NCBI GenBank assembly: GCA_031549115.1
Contig: JAVBQJ010000031.1
Location: 5,729-69,728 of the forward strand
Direction of reading: 5' to 3'
Source: JAVBQJ01 sp031549115
GTDB taxonomy: Bacteria; Verrucomicrobiota; Lentisphaeria; Victivallales; Victivallaceae
Length of the DNA: 64,000 nucleotides
Each line of letters opens with the position of its first letter. Position 1 is the first letter of the stretch. Made by a program: the position numbers and the translations under genes. This document shows positions 54,054-62,691 of this stretch, in pieces. The notes under the pieces were generated by a model that worked only from the letters and a program-made list of their open reading frames with translations, had not been told where the DNA came from and did not search any database.

Positions 54054-57000
54054 ATGAGCCGCCAAGAGTTCTCCCTGCCGGCCGACCCGTTCCAGGTTCG
54101 CTACTTCTTTCTGTCACTGGCTTCGGTGGATTGGGACGAGACTCCCGGCGCCCCGAGTTTCGCCTATGCGCTGACCGGGGATTTTTCCGGCACGATCGAC
54201 ACCTACTCCGTGGGAAATGCGAACAGCGTCCTGCTTACGGACGGCCTGCTTGGCGGAGATATCTCTGGCGGCAATAATCGGGAAAACTATTTCCGCGTCG
54301 AGGGCGGTAAAGCCGGCACCCTCTCCGGCACCGCTTCGCAGTTGGATCACTTTCTCGTTACCGGCGGAACCGTTGATGCGCTTATTTTGCAAGGGAGCGG
54401 CGACACCGCCGCCATCCATGGCGGCTCCGTGGGCCGGGTGGAAAATCGCGGCAGTATGGAGACCGTTCATATCGACGGTGCCGCCGAAATCGGCTCGTAT
54501 TACGGCCGGACGCTTACCCTTTCCGGCGACGCGAAAGTGCGCGATATCACGTTGACCGGCGGGACTCTCACGGTTACCGGCAACGCGGAGGTGCACGATG
54601 TTACCGTTTCCTCCGGAACATTTTACCTGGGCGGCTTCGATGCGACGCAGGGAACCGCCACCGTTACCGGCGATATCCGCATCCGGGGCGGCGCGACCCT
54701 CAGTTTGAATGCGAGCAAGGCCGACCTCTCCGGCGCGACGATCCACATCGACATGGTCGGACTCTCCGGAGTCAGCCGGGCGTTTATGGTGAATACGCAA
54801 TTTGCGGCACTGCATGTCGGCGAATTGTCCATTTCGGTGGCTTCCGATCAGGCGGCCGGAGCGTACAGTCTGGTCGGCGGAGCATCTTCGCTTCAGGGCT
54901 ACAATTTCACGTTACGTATCGATGGAACCGTCTTCGGCGTGTTGGGCGACGGCAACGATATCGTTTACAACGGCCGCCGCTACTCCCTCGGAATCGGCAG
55001 CCAGATGGGTACGGGTCTTCAGCTTGACGTGGAGACCGTGGAAGACATTTTGGCGGTCGCCTGGCCGGATGCGCCGGATGCGCCGAAAGAGGCTGCCATG
55101 CTCGCCACCGCCACCGGTTCCATCGAAGCCGGGGACTATCTGTTTTACGGCGCAAACGGAAAAGCGGTTTACAGCGCCGTCGCCGCCGGCGGCACATTCG
55201 GGAATTTTACCGGGAGCGACGACGGTCTTGCCAGCTATTACCACTTGACCGATAGCCTGGTCAGCGACTTCAACGGGAAGCGGATCTCGCTGCTGCTGGC
55301 CGGGGATTCCGCGCTTTCCGGCACAAATCGTTTACGGGAGCTTTATTTGTACGGCAACAGCTCACTTGCCGGCGATCTTGGCATCGAGGCGGGCGGCACC
55401 TTGTTTGTCGACGGCGCCGCCCACACGTTCGACTCCGGCACCAGCATCACATTCGCCCTGGACGGAATGACCGAAACGGACAGGGCGTTGATCAGCGGGA
55501 ACGGCGCCATGACGCTCCTCTCCAACCCCGAATGCACTGTCGCCGTGAGCCCGGGCGCCGGACAGACGCTCGGCCGCTTTTTGCTTGCGGAAGATGTCGG
55601 GTCGTCTTACGGATCGATTCATCTTCGGGTGATCGGCGAAACCGACCTTTCGGTGAATCAGAATTACGAGGCGCAGGAGGTTCGCTATGCGCTGGCAGTC
55701 GATGCCGACAGCGACCTTTACTTCCATATGTTCCAGATGCACCGCGTCAACTGGAACTATACAAACCAGGGGCCGGTGGCGGCGCTGGAGCTCCACGACG
55801 GCTTTTCCGGCTCGATTCAATCCACCGCATATCTGGTTGCGGACAAACAAAGTGCCAACCCCTCTTACAGCGTCTATTTCGCGGAAGGGAGCAACTACGG
55901 CGATATCCTGGGCGGCAGTGACCAGCAGAATGCGTTCTATGTCGCCGGGGGGACGGTTGCATCCATCACCGGCGGCGGCAATGTGAGTCTGTTCCGGATT
56001 GCCGGAGGACGGGTGGGAACGATCCGCTTTGGCGCGACGCAACACTCCCGCCTGTTCGTGGACAGCGGCGCAGTGATCGATAACGTTATCGGCAACGCCG
56101 CATTTTCGCAGACAATGGAAATTCGCGGCAATATCGGGAGTATGACCGGCATCCACGCCAACGATCCGGTTATTTCCGTCTGGGAAAATGGCAGCGTCGG
56201 TTATTTTGAGGGGAAGAGTCTTTCTCTTTATCACAGCGCGACGCTCGGCAGTGCCGATATTACCGGTACGCTCGGCCTTTACAACAGCATGCAGACCGCC
56301 CCGGTCACCATCACCGGAACCGTCAATTTGCGCGGAGCGGCTTCAAGCATTCAGGTCAATAGTTCGTACCTGAATATCTCCGAAGCGGTATTCAATATCG
56401 ATCTGACCGGGACCGACAGCAGAAGCCATGTTGCATTCACGCCCTTTTTCCTCTCGTTCTCCCCCGGCGCATTGATGGTGACGGTTTCCGCCGACCAGGC
56501 GTTGAATACCTATACGCTGGCGGGGGTCGGCGAGCCTTTCTCCCGAAGCTTCACGCTGCGGGTCGGCGGGATCAGCCTCGGCGATCTTCGGTTGGACGAT
56601 ACGCGAATTTACAACGGCCGCCAGTACACACTGATTCAGAATGCCTCGACCGTTTCGCTGCGGGTCACGTCGCTGGGCGAAAACACCCACTACAGTACCG
56701 TCGACTGGCACGGTCTCGGCGGGAACCCATCGGACGCGCGCAACAGCTGGAGCGTTGTCGATGACGCCGCGAATATCGTTTCCGACCGTTACGGCAACCA
56801 GGTTTACAGCGTGGCGGCGACCGGTGTCGATTGCGGATCGATGCAACTGACGGACGACACGCGCGCCGCCTATGTGCATGTGACCGACGGCACAGTGGCA
56901 GAGGTGGCGGGAAACAATCTGGCGCTTCTTCTGGACGGGGATAGCTCCGGAGCCGGCGGCGAACTCCGGGTCCGCCACCTTTGTTTGTATGGCACCAGCC

Positions 57001-60000
57001 GGATCGACTACGCCACCGGCGCTTTCGTCTCCGGCGTACTGCTGCTCGGCGGCTCCAATACCATCGACGGACGGGTGGTTATCGACGGAAAAGAGGGCAT
57101 GTTGATCGTCTCCGGCACCGGTCACGCCATCAACGCGGCGGTCGCGGTCGATTTCTCCTCCGCAACGGAGCGGGACTATCCCGTAATTCAGGGAATCGAC
57201 GGCTTCCAGTTCGCCGACATCGCGCCGAATCTGACCGTCAACGTCAGTTCGAGGCAGGAATCCGGGCTTTATCTGTTGGCGGACAACGTTCCCGCCTTTA
57301 CCGGCAACATCAACTTCACCATCGACAACTTGTCGATGCCGGCGCTGGGAATCGGCTCGGCGGCGCAACCGTATGGAGTCAAGCTCTTTTCTCTGGAGCA
57401 GGAGAACGGCAATCTTTACATCAAGGTGGAAAACTCTTTGACGGACCGTTTTGCGGATTGGCATGGTCAGGGACGCAATCCGTTCATCGCCAAAGATCTC
57501 GCGCCCTTCTCCGCGCAACCGTATCTGGAGCCGCCGCTCATGGTGTCCGGGCGCGATTATCTGTTCGAGAATGAGTTCCACAGCGCGGCGGCTTGGGGCG
57601 GATCGTTTTTCAACATCGCCGCCGACGGCGACCTGGAGAGCTACCTGCATTTGACCAACAGTACGGTGAACCGCGTGAACGGGCAGAATCTCTCGCTGCT
57701 GCTGGACGGCGCTTCGACGCTCTATTCGTCCGCGACCGTGGCGAACCTCTATTTCTACGGCTCCGCCGCAACCGGAAGAAGCACCGCGTTGACGGTTTCC
57801 GGCAAGCTGCTGCTGGACGGCGCCAATACGCTGGATGGAACGGTGGCAATCGGTTCCGCAGGATACCTCGAAGTGACGGCCGATCCGGCTTTCCTGACCG
57901 TAAATGCCACCATCACCTTCGACCTGGCCGGGGCGACGCCGGAGCGCGGCGCGCTGGTGCGCGGAGTAAACGGCGCCGCGTTCGCCAATGAACGGCTTCT
58001 CGCCGTCACCGTTTCCGAAACCCAGGCGGCGGGCGATTATCTGATCTGCTCCGGCGTGGGGGAATACCATATCGGCGTAATCCGTATCGGCGAAAGAACG
58101 CTGCAGGCCGATGCGGACTCCCATGATCTCGGCGACCGGCGTTACGCGCTGCGGCGGCAAGGGAGCGATCTCACACTTCGCGTGCTGGCGCTTGTCGACG
58201 TGGATTGGAGCGCCGCCGGCATGGGCATGGGGATCGTGCGGGCGGTCCTGCTCGACGACGGATTCACCGGAGAGATCGACCCCAAACTCCATTACCTTTA
58301 CGGGGTGGGCCTCTCGGTCTGCTTTGCCGCGGGAAAGAGCTACGGCGACATCAGCGCTTTTGCCGCGATGGGCGGCAACTTCACCGTAGAGGGCGGTGAA
58401 GTCAATTCCATCACCGCCTCCGCCGGTCCGTTCCGCGTCATGCAGACCGGCGGCCACATCGGCAGTATCGCCGGCAATGCGGACGCGACCGGATCCTTAT
58501 GGGTTCACCTGGGCGGCGGCTCGACCGACAACATTACCGGCTTCTTTGCTTCCACGGCGCAGGTTGTCGTTCAGAACGGCGGCTCCCTCGGATTCTATGA
58601 GGGAACGGCGTTGCGGCTGCATGCGGGCGGTACACTCGGCAACGCGGATATCTATCGGAGTATTCGCCTCTTCGAGAGTGAAGGTGTGAACAATCCGCTC
58701 ATCACCGGCTCCATCAATCTGCACGACAATGCGACGTTCAGCCGTATCGGCTCCGGCGTTTATCAGACAACCGTCAACATCGACCTGACCGGCGAAATGC
58801 GGACACAGGCCGTCTGTACGGCGGAAATTTCCGCCGCTGTCACCGACTGGTCGATCACGGTAAATGGCTCCATGGCAAACGGAGACTACCTGCTCTTCGG
58901 CGACGCCGCCTCGTTCACCGGCTCCTTCACGGTGAAGAACGCCGAAGGAATCCTCGGCGCGCTCGCGGCAGACGACGCACTCTGGGACGACACCACCCGT
59001 TACTCGCTGGTGAAAAAAGAAAGCCAGTTGTATTTGAACGTACAGGACGGCCTTACTACGGTGGATTGGAGTTTCGTCTCTCCGGGTATGCCGCAGACCG
59101 CACGTTTGCTGGAGGACGGTTTCAGCGGGCAACTCGATCCGGCGCTTCACACGGCCGACGGCCGTGTCAGCGTTTGCTTTACCGGAACAAACCGCTACGG
59201 GAATGTGACCGCCGCCGCTGCGGGAAACAGCTATCTCGCCGTCGACGGCGGCGAAATAAACGCCATCTGTTGCGCGGGAAGCAATTTCTTTTTGCAGCAG
59301 AGCGGCGGCCATATCGGCAGCATCGACGGCAACATGGATGCCGCGGTCGTCAGCCGGATCGACCTTTTCGCCGGTTCCGCCGACAGCATCACCGGCCTGG
59401 CGAATTCCAAGTCCAGTGTGTACGTGCGCGGCGGATCGCTCGGCTATTTCGACGGCATGGGAGCGCTGATGGTGTTCGCGGGCAGTACCCTCGGCGGCGC
59501 GGACGTGTATCACAGCATCAGCCTTATCGGCTCCGCAGGCCCGGCCGCTACGGTTATCTCCGGAACGATCAATCTGCATGACAATGCCATGTTCAGCGTC
59601 TCGGACTATGATTCCGGCGTTTACCATGCGACCGTCAACATCGACCTGACCGGCGAAAAACGGACGCAGGGCGTCTGTCTCGCGTCGCATATCGCCGCCG
59701 TCGCCGACTGGACGATCACGGTGGATGGCAGTATGGAGGCCGGGGAGTACCGGCTCCTCCGCTCCGCCGCGTCGTTTGCCGGTTCGCTGACGCTGAAAAC
59801 CGCCGCCGGCACCACGCTCGGCGCCCTCGGCGTGGGCAACGAGCTCTGGGACGGCGACAGAAGCTTCCGCTTCGTGCTGGACAGCTACAACAATCTTTCT
59901 CTCCGCATTCGTGACGGTTTCCGTCAGGCGGATTGGACGGGAGTTGACGGCGGACCGTCCGCGGCGGCCGTCCTCGGCGACGCCTTCACCGGCGCCATCG

Positions 60001-61631
60001 CCGCTGCAACGCATATCGCGACCGACAACAACGGCGGCGACGTTTACAGCGTCTGCACCGAAGCGGGCGCAACTTACGGCGACCTGATCTATGGCGGCGA
60101 GCTGGATAACTATCTATTGATCAACGGCGGAACCATCGATCGCATCACCGGCGCGGAGGTTTTGAACGGCGCGCTGTTCATCCGTATGGAAGCTGGCACG
60201 GTCGGCAGCATCGACGCCGGGTACGCCCGCACCGACGGCGGCCGCGCCACAGCCACCGTCGAAATCAATGGCGGCAGTGTGACCGGGCATATTTTCGGCA
60301 GCAATCGCAGCGGCAATGGCGCTCCCGCCGATATCATTACGATTTCCGTCGGAGCCGCCGAGATCAACTGCGTTTACGGCGGCGGTGCGTTCAACCAGAC
60401 CGTGAACCCCGGGGACATCGTGATTTCCGAGGTCAATATCGTACTCGACGGTTACACCAGCCGAAGCTCAAACGCATATGTCTTCGGCGGCGCCGCCAGT
60501 AATGGCGCCGGTGGCCGCGTCGACGTCGGCGCGGTTTCCATCCGGATCGAAGACGCGGCCTCCGGCGGCAATTTCCACGGCGGCGGCTACGGCACAGCCG
60601 GCGGCGTTTCCCACGTGGAAACCGTCGACATCAGTATCTCAGGCGGCGACCACTCCGGCTACTTCTACTGCGGCGGCCGCGCCGATAACGGCGGGACATC
60701 GACGACCGGCGCCGTGACGCTCAGCGTCACCGGCGGCACCTTCAACGGCTACCTTTTCGGCGGCGGCTACAGCAAAAACGGCGACGCCATCATCACCGGC
60801 AATGTCGACATCACCATCTCCGGCGGCACCTTCAACGGGACCGTCTACGGCGGCGCACAAAAGGCGAGCAACAGCACCGGTTACGCGCTGGTCTCCGGCG
60901 ATGTCACCATCACGCTGGATGTTTCCGGTGGCAATGTCGTCAGCTTCCGGAGCGGCAGCGGCATCACGCTCGGCGGCAACGCCACCTCACAGGTTGCCGG
61001 CGACACGAAGCTGATCCTGACCGGCGACGCCGCGAATTTCCGCACCGGCACCGACGCTTTCAACGGCTGGCTGAACGCGGGCGGCGGCACCGACGCCGGG
61101 AAGACGCATACGCTTGCGTTCCACGACTTCTCCGCCGATTCGCTGCTGGCGAAATTTCAGAGCTTCAATCACCTGGAATTCTCAGGCTCCACCAGCGTGA
61201 CGATCGGCACCAAGGCGGTCTGGGGAGCGGGAACGGATTACACCTTCCGTCTCGCCGGGCGCGCGGCGGATCCCGAAACCGCCTTCCTGAAGCAGGAGTT
61301 TGGCAGTTTGGGGATGACCGAAGACACAGTCTTTCACATCGATCTGGACGGCGCCGATCTCTCGGCCGAATCCGGGCGCTTCCTCCTGATCGACGGGATC
61401 GACAATATGTCGTTGCCGCTCGATGCGATGAATGTCAGTCTGGATTACAACGGCGACAGCTTCGATGGAAAATTCAACGGCGGCTCGCTGCAGCTCCCCG
61501 ATGAAGATCTCGCGTTCAACCTGGTTTATGAACAGAATACCGGCTCTTTCGCGCTGGATTGGTCGCGGGCATGCGGTTCGACAGAACCGGATTCCTCAAC
61601 GCTGTACCGCCAGAACGGAATGCTGGCTTAA
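54054..61631 (+). CDS. Giant 2525-aa modular beta-helix-like repeat protein
   Basis: ATG 54054 has AAGGAG 8 bp upstream, and the only other nearby ATG (54013) meets a stop after four codons, so the N-terminus is firm. It has no signal peptide, no membrane segment and no C-terminal autotransporter barrel. Eight modules each open with a V/A-(D/N/A)-W motif at residues about 25, 335, 565, 883, 1134, 1383, 1670 and 1959. One module type has DGFSG then YGDI, GGxVxSI and GGHIGSI repeats. The other has SLLLDG and LLLDGANTLDG repeats. After about 2030 it is glycine-rich (GGTFNGYLFGGGY). The pattern suggests a right-handed beta-helix. A surface or exported adhesin-like role is inference, and the export route is unknown. 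Confidence 0.8.
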   Translation: MSRQEFSLPADPFQVRYFFLSLASVDWDETPGAPSFAYALTGDFSGTIDTYSVGNANSVLLTDGLLGGDISGGNNRENYFRVEGGKAGTLSGTASQLDHFLVTGGTVDALILQGSGDTAAIHGGSVGRVENRGSMETVHIDGAAEIGSYYGRTLTLSGDAKVRDITLTGGTLTVTGNAEVHDVTVSSGTFYLGGFDATQGTATVTGDIRIRGGATLSLNASKADLSGATIHIDMVGLSGVSRAFMVNTQFAALHVGELSISVASDQAAGAYSLVGGASSLQGYNFTLRIDGTVFGVLGDGNDIVYNGRRYSLGIGSQMGTGLQLDVETVEDILAVAWPDAPDAPKEAAMLATATGSIEAGDYLFYGANGKAVYSAVAAGGTFGNFTGSDDGLASYYHLTDSLVSDFNGKRISLLLAGDSALSGTNRLRELYLYGNSSLAGDLGIEAGGTLFVDGAAHTFDSGTSITFALDGMTETDRALISGNGAMTLLSNPECTVAVSPGAGQTLGRFLLAEDVGSSYGSIHLRVIGETDLSVNQNYEAQEVRYALAVDADSDLYFHMFQMHRVNWNYTNQGPVAALELHDGFSGSIQSTAYLVADKQSANPSYSVYFAEGSNYGDILGGSDQQNAFYVAGGTVASITGGGNVSLFRIAGGRVGTIRFGATQHSRLFVDSGAVIDNVIGNAAFSQTMEIRGNIGSMTGIHANDPVISVWENGSVGYFEGKSLSLYHSATLGSADITGTLGLYNSMQTAPVTITGTVNLRGAASSIQVNSSYLNISEAVFNIDLTGTDSRSHVAFTPFFLSFSPGALMVTVSADQALNTYTLAGVGEPFSRSFTLRVGGISLGDLRLDDTRIYNGRQYTLIQNASTVSLRVTSLGENTHYSTVDWHGLGGNPSDARNSWSVVDDAANIVSDRYGNQVYSVAATGVDCGSMQLTDDTRAAYVHVTDGTVAEVAGNNLALLLDGDSSGAGGELRVRHLCLYGTSRIDYATGAFVSGVLLLGGSNTIDGRVVIDGKEGMLIVSGTGHAINAAVAVDFSSATERDYPVIQGIDGFQFADIAPNLTVNVSSRQESGLYLLADNVPAFTGNINFTIDNLSMPALGIGSAAQPYGVKLFSLEQENGNLYIKVENSLTDRFADWHGQGRNPFIAKDLAPFSAQPYLEPPLMVSGRDYLFENEFHSAAAWGGSFFNIAADGDLESYLHLTNSTVNRVNGQNLSLLLDGASTLYSSATVANLYFYGSAATGRSTALTVSGKLLLDGANTLDGTVAIGSAGYLEVTADPAFLTVNATITFDLAGATPERGALVRGVNGAAFANERLLAVTVSETQAAGDYLICSGVGEYHIGVIRIGERTLQADADSHDLGDRRYALRRQGSDLTLRVLALVDVDWSAAGMGMGIVRAVLLDDGFTGEIDPKLHYLYGVGLSVCFAAGKSYGDISAFAAMGGNFTVEGGEVNSITASAGPFRVMQTGGHIGSIAGNADATGSLWVHLGGGSTDNITGFFASTAQVVVQNGGSLGFYEGTALRLHAGGTLGNADIYRSIRLFESEGVNNPLITGSINLHDNATFSRIGSGVYQTTVNIDLTGEMRTQAVCTAEISAAVTDWSITVNGSMANGDYLLFGDAASFTGSFTVKNAEGILGALAADDALWDDTTRYSLVKKESQLYLNVQDGLTTVDWSFVSPGMPQTARLLEDGFSGQLDPALHTADGRVSVCFTGTNRYGNVTAAAAGNSYLAVDGGEINAICCAGSNFFLQQSGGHIGSIDGNMDAAVVSRIDLFAGSADSITGLANSKSSVYVRGGSLGYFDGMGALMVFAGSTLGGADVYHSISLIGSAGPAATVISGTINLHDNAMFSVSDYDSGVYHATVNIDLTGEKRTQGVCLASHIAAVADWTITVDGSMEAGEYRLLRSAASFAGSLTLKTAAGTTLGALGVGNELWDGDRSFRFVLDSYNNLSLRIRDGFRQADWTGVDGGPSAAAVLGDAFTGAIAAATHIATDNNGGDVYSVCTEAGATYGDLIYGGELDNYLLINGGTIDRITGAEVLNGALFIRMEAGTVGSIDAGYARTDGGRATATVEINGGSVTGHIFGSNRSGNGAPADIITISVGAAEINCVYGGGAFNQTVNPGDIVISEVNIVLDGYTSRSSNAYVFGGAASNGAGGRVDVGAVSIRIEDAASGGNFHGGGYGTAGGVSHVETVDISISGGDHSGYFYCGGRADNGGTSTTGAVTLSVTGGTFNGYLFGGGYSKNGDAIITGNVDITISGGTFNGTVYGGAQKASNSTGYALVSGDVTITLDVSGGNVVSFRSGSGITLGGNATSQVAGDTKLILTGDAANFRTGTDAFNGWLNAGGGTDAGKTHTLAFHDFSADSLLAKFQSFNHLEFSGSTSVTIGTKAVWGAGTDYTFRLAGRAADPETAFLKQEFGSLGMTEDTVFHIDLDGADLSAESGRFLLIDGIDNMSLPLDAMNVSLDYNGDSFDGKFNGGSLQLPDEDLAFNLVYEQNTGSFALDWSRACGSTEPDSSTLYRQNGMLA

Positions 61632-61655
61632 TTGCACAAGCAAAGGAAGTGTGAC

Positions 61656-61796
61656 ATGGACGAGACATTCTTATACGAAACACCCGGCCTGATTCAATTT
61701 GAAACCCACTGCCTCCAGCTTGTAAAAGGACAGGGCGGTTCCGGGCCGGAGGATGATCTGGACGATTCGGAGGATCCCGATCCTATTTTCCCTTGA
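61656..61796 (+). CDS. 46-aa acidic peptide with a YxxPxL motif; candidate RiPP precursor
   Basis: ATG 61656 has AAAGGAA about 9 bp upstream, 24 bp after the giant gene, and the stop is 9 bp before the kinase-like gene, which supports a real small gene in the operon. The peptide begins MDETFLYETPGLIQFETH. Residues 7-12, YETPGL, fit YxxPxL, the leader motif bound by RRE/PqqD-like domains in lasso peptide precursors. Residues 25-30, GQGGSG, are followed by a very acidic tail (PEDDLDDSEDPDPIFP) with Ser38; Ser29 lies just before it. A core beginning at one of the glycines with Glu/Asp 7-9 residues on would fit a lasso ring. No cyclase or protease is encoded nearby, so this is tentative. Confidence 0.6.
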   Translation: MDETFLYETPGLIQFETHCLQLVKGQGGSGPEDDLDDSEDPDPIFP

Positions 61797-61805
61797 GATC
61801 GGCAC

Positions 61806-62669
61806 ATGACAATAAAGTTTACACTACCGCTCTGCAACGAGTGTCGGATGGAGTGGGAGGGGCATGGGCCGGTTTCTTCGGCGCTGCTGGACGAAATTGC
61901 CCGCATCGCCGGTTGGAAGCCGGAAGCGGCGGGGAGTGCCGTACACACTGTCGTTTCCGATGGCATGCCGCCGTCCGGCCTGGACGGCTTCCCCATCTGG
62001 CCGCGGCTGTTCGGGGGTAAATTTCTGCTGTGCCGCTCCGGCGACCGGGAGTTCCGCTTTTATCTGGACTTGCGGGAGCTGTCGCCGCAGCAGCTGCTTT
62101 TCTTCTCGCGCGCGGTCACACTGCTGCCGCTGCTGCCGGCGCTTTCGACGGGCGACGCGGTGCTCTGCCACAGCGCGCTGGCGACCTTCGGGGAACGCGG
62201 TTTTCTGCTCTGCGGCGAAAGCGGCATCGGCAAAAGTACCGCGATGGCCGGTCTGCCGGCGAGTTGGAGGGCGCATTGCGATGATTCGCTGCTCCTGTTT
62301 CGCCGCGACAGCGGCTACTTCGCCCAGCCGCTGCCGACCTGGACCCGCCGTTACCGCCGGTTGCCGGAGGTGCTTTATCAAAGCTGCGAAGCGATTCGGG
62401 TAAACCGTCTTTACCTTCTCGGCCAAAGCCGGGAAGACCGGATCGAAGACTTGGTCCCGCTCCAACAGCTGCTCGGCGTGTCGCAGAGTTTTTCCTCGCT
62501 GTACTACGTATTCCGGCAAGGGGCGAAGGAGGCGGAACGGCAGACCCTGATGCTCCATACGCTGGATTTCAGCCGGAATCTGATCCGGACGCTGCCGGTG
62601 CGCCGGCTCAATGTCCGTCTGCGCGGAGCTTTCTGGAAGCTGCTGGAACACGAGCCGCAGACTGAATAG
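61806..62669 (+). CDS. HPr-kinase-like (HprK-related) P-loop protein
   Basis: 287 aa. Residues about 137-145, GESGIGKST, form the P-loop in the exact form used by HPr kinase/phosphorylase. It is preceded by LCHSALATFGERGFLLC, as in HprK, and followed by HCDDSLLLF (about 155-163), a Walker-B-like site. The usual HprK N-terminal domain is absent and the first 120 residues are unlike it. The family includes HprK-related kinases that accompany modified-peptide operons, some of which phosphorylate a C-terminal Ser of lasso peptides. Here it directly follows the 46-aa peptide gene. No HPr protein gene is in the window. Its substrate, perhaps the peptide, is inference. Confidence 0.75.
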   Translation: MTIKFTLPLCNECRMEWEGHGPVSSALLDEIARIAGWKPEAAGSAVHTVVSDGMPPSGLDGFPIWPRLFGGKFLLCRSGDREFRFYLDLRELSPQQLLFFSRAVTLLPLLPALSTGDAVLCHSALATFGERGFLLCGESGIGKSTAMAGLPASWRAHCDDSLLLFRRDSGYFAQPLPTWTRRYRRLPEVLYQSCEAIRVNRLYLLGQSREDRIEDLVPLQQLLGVSQSFSSLYYVFRQGAKEAERQTLMLHTLDFSRNLIRTLPVRRLNVRLRGAFWKLLEHEPQTE

Positions 62670-62675
62670 CGAGCC

Positions 62676-62691
62676 CGGTCAATATTGACCG
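62676..62691. repeat. 16-bp perfect palindrome between convergent genes
   Basis: CGGTCAATATTGACCG overlaps the last codons of the uroporphyrinogen-decarboxylase-like gene and lies 7 bp after the kinase-like gene's stop. There is no loop or T-run, so it does not look like a normal terminator. It may be chance within the coding sequence. Confidence 0.4.

Noticed and set aside
54054..61631. Possible autotransporter or CRISPR-like repeat region
   Set aside because: The repeats are degenerate protein modules in one long frame and not short identical DNA repeats. There is no signal peptide and no C-terminal 12-strand barrel sequence.
61656..62669. A complete lasso peptide gene cluster
   Set aside because: Only the precursor-like peptide and the kinase-like gene are present; no cyclase, protease, RRE or transporter gene is found up to 64000.
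62676..62691. Palindrome CGGTCAATATTGACCG as a terminator or operator
   Set aside because: It is within the final codons of the URO-D-like gene, has no loop or T-run and is not near a promoter.
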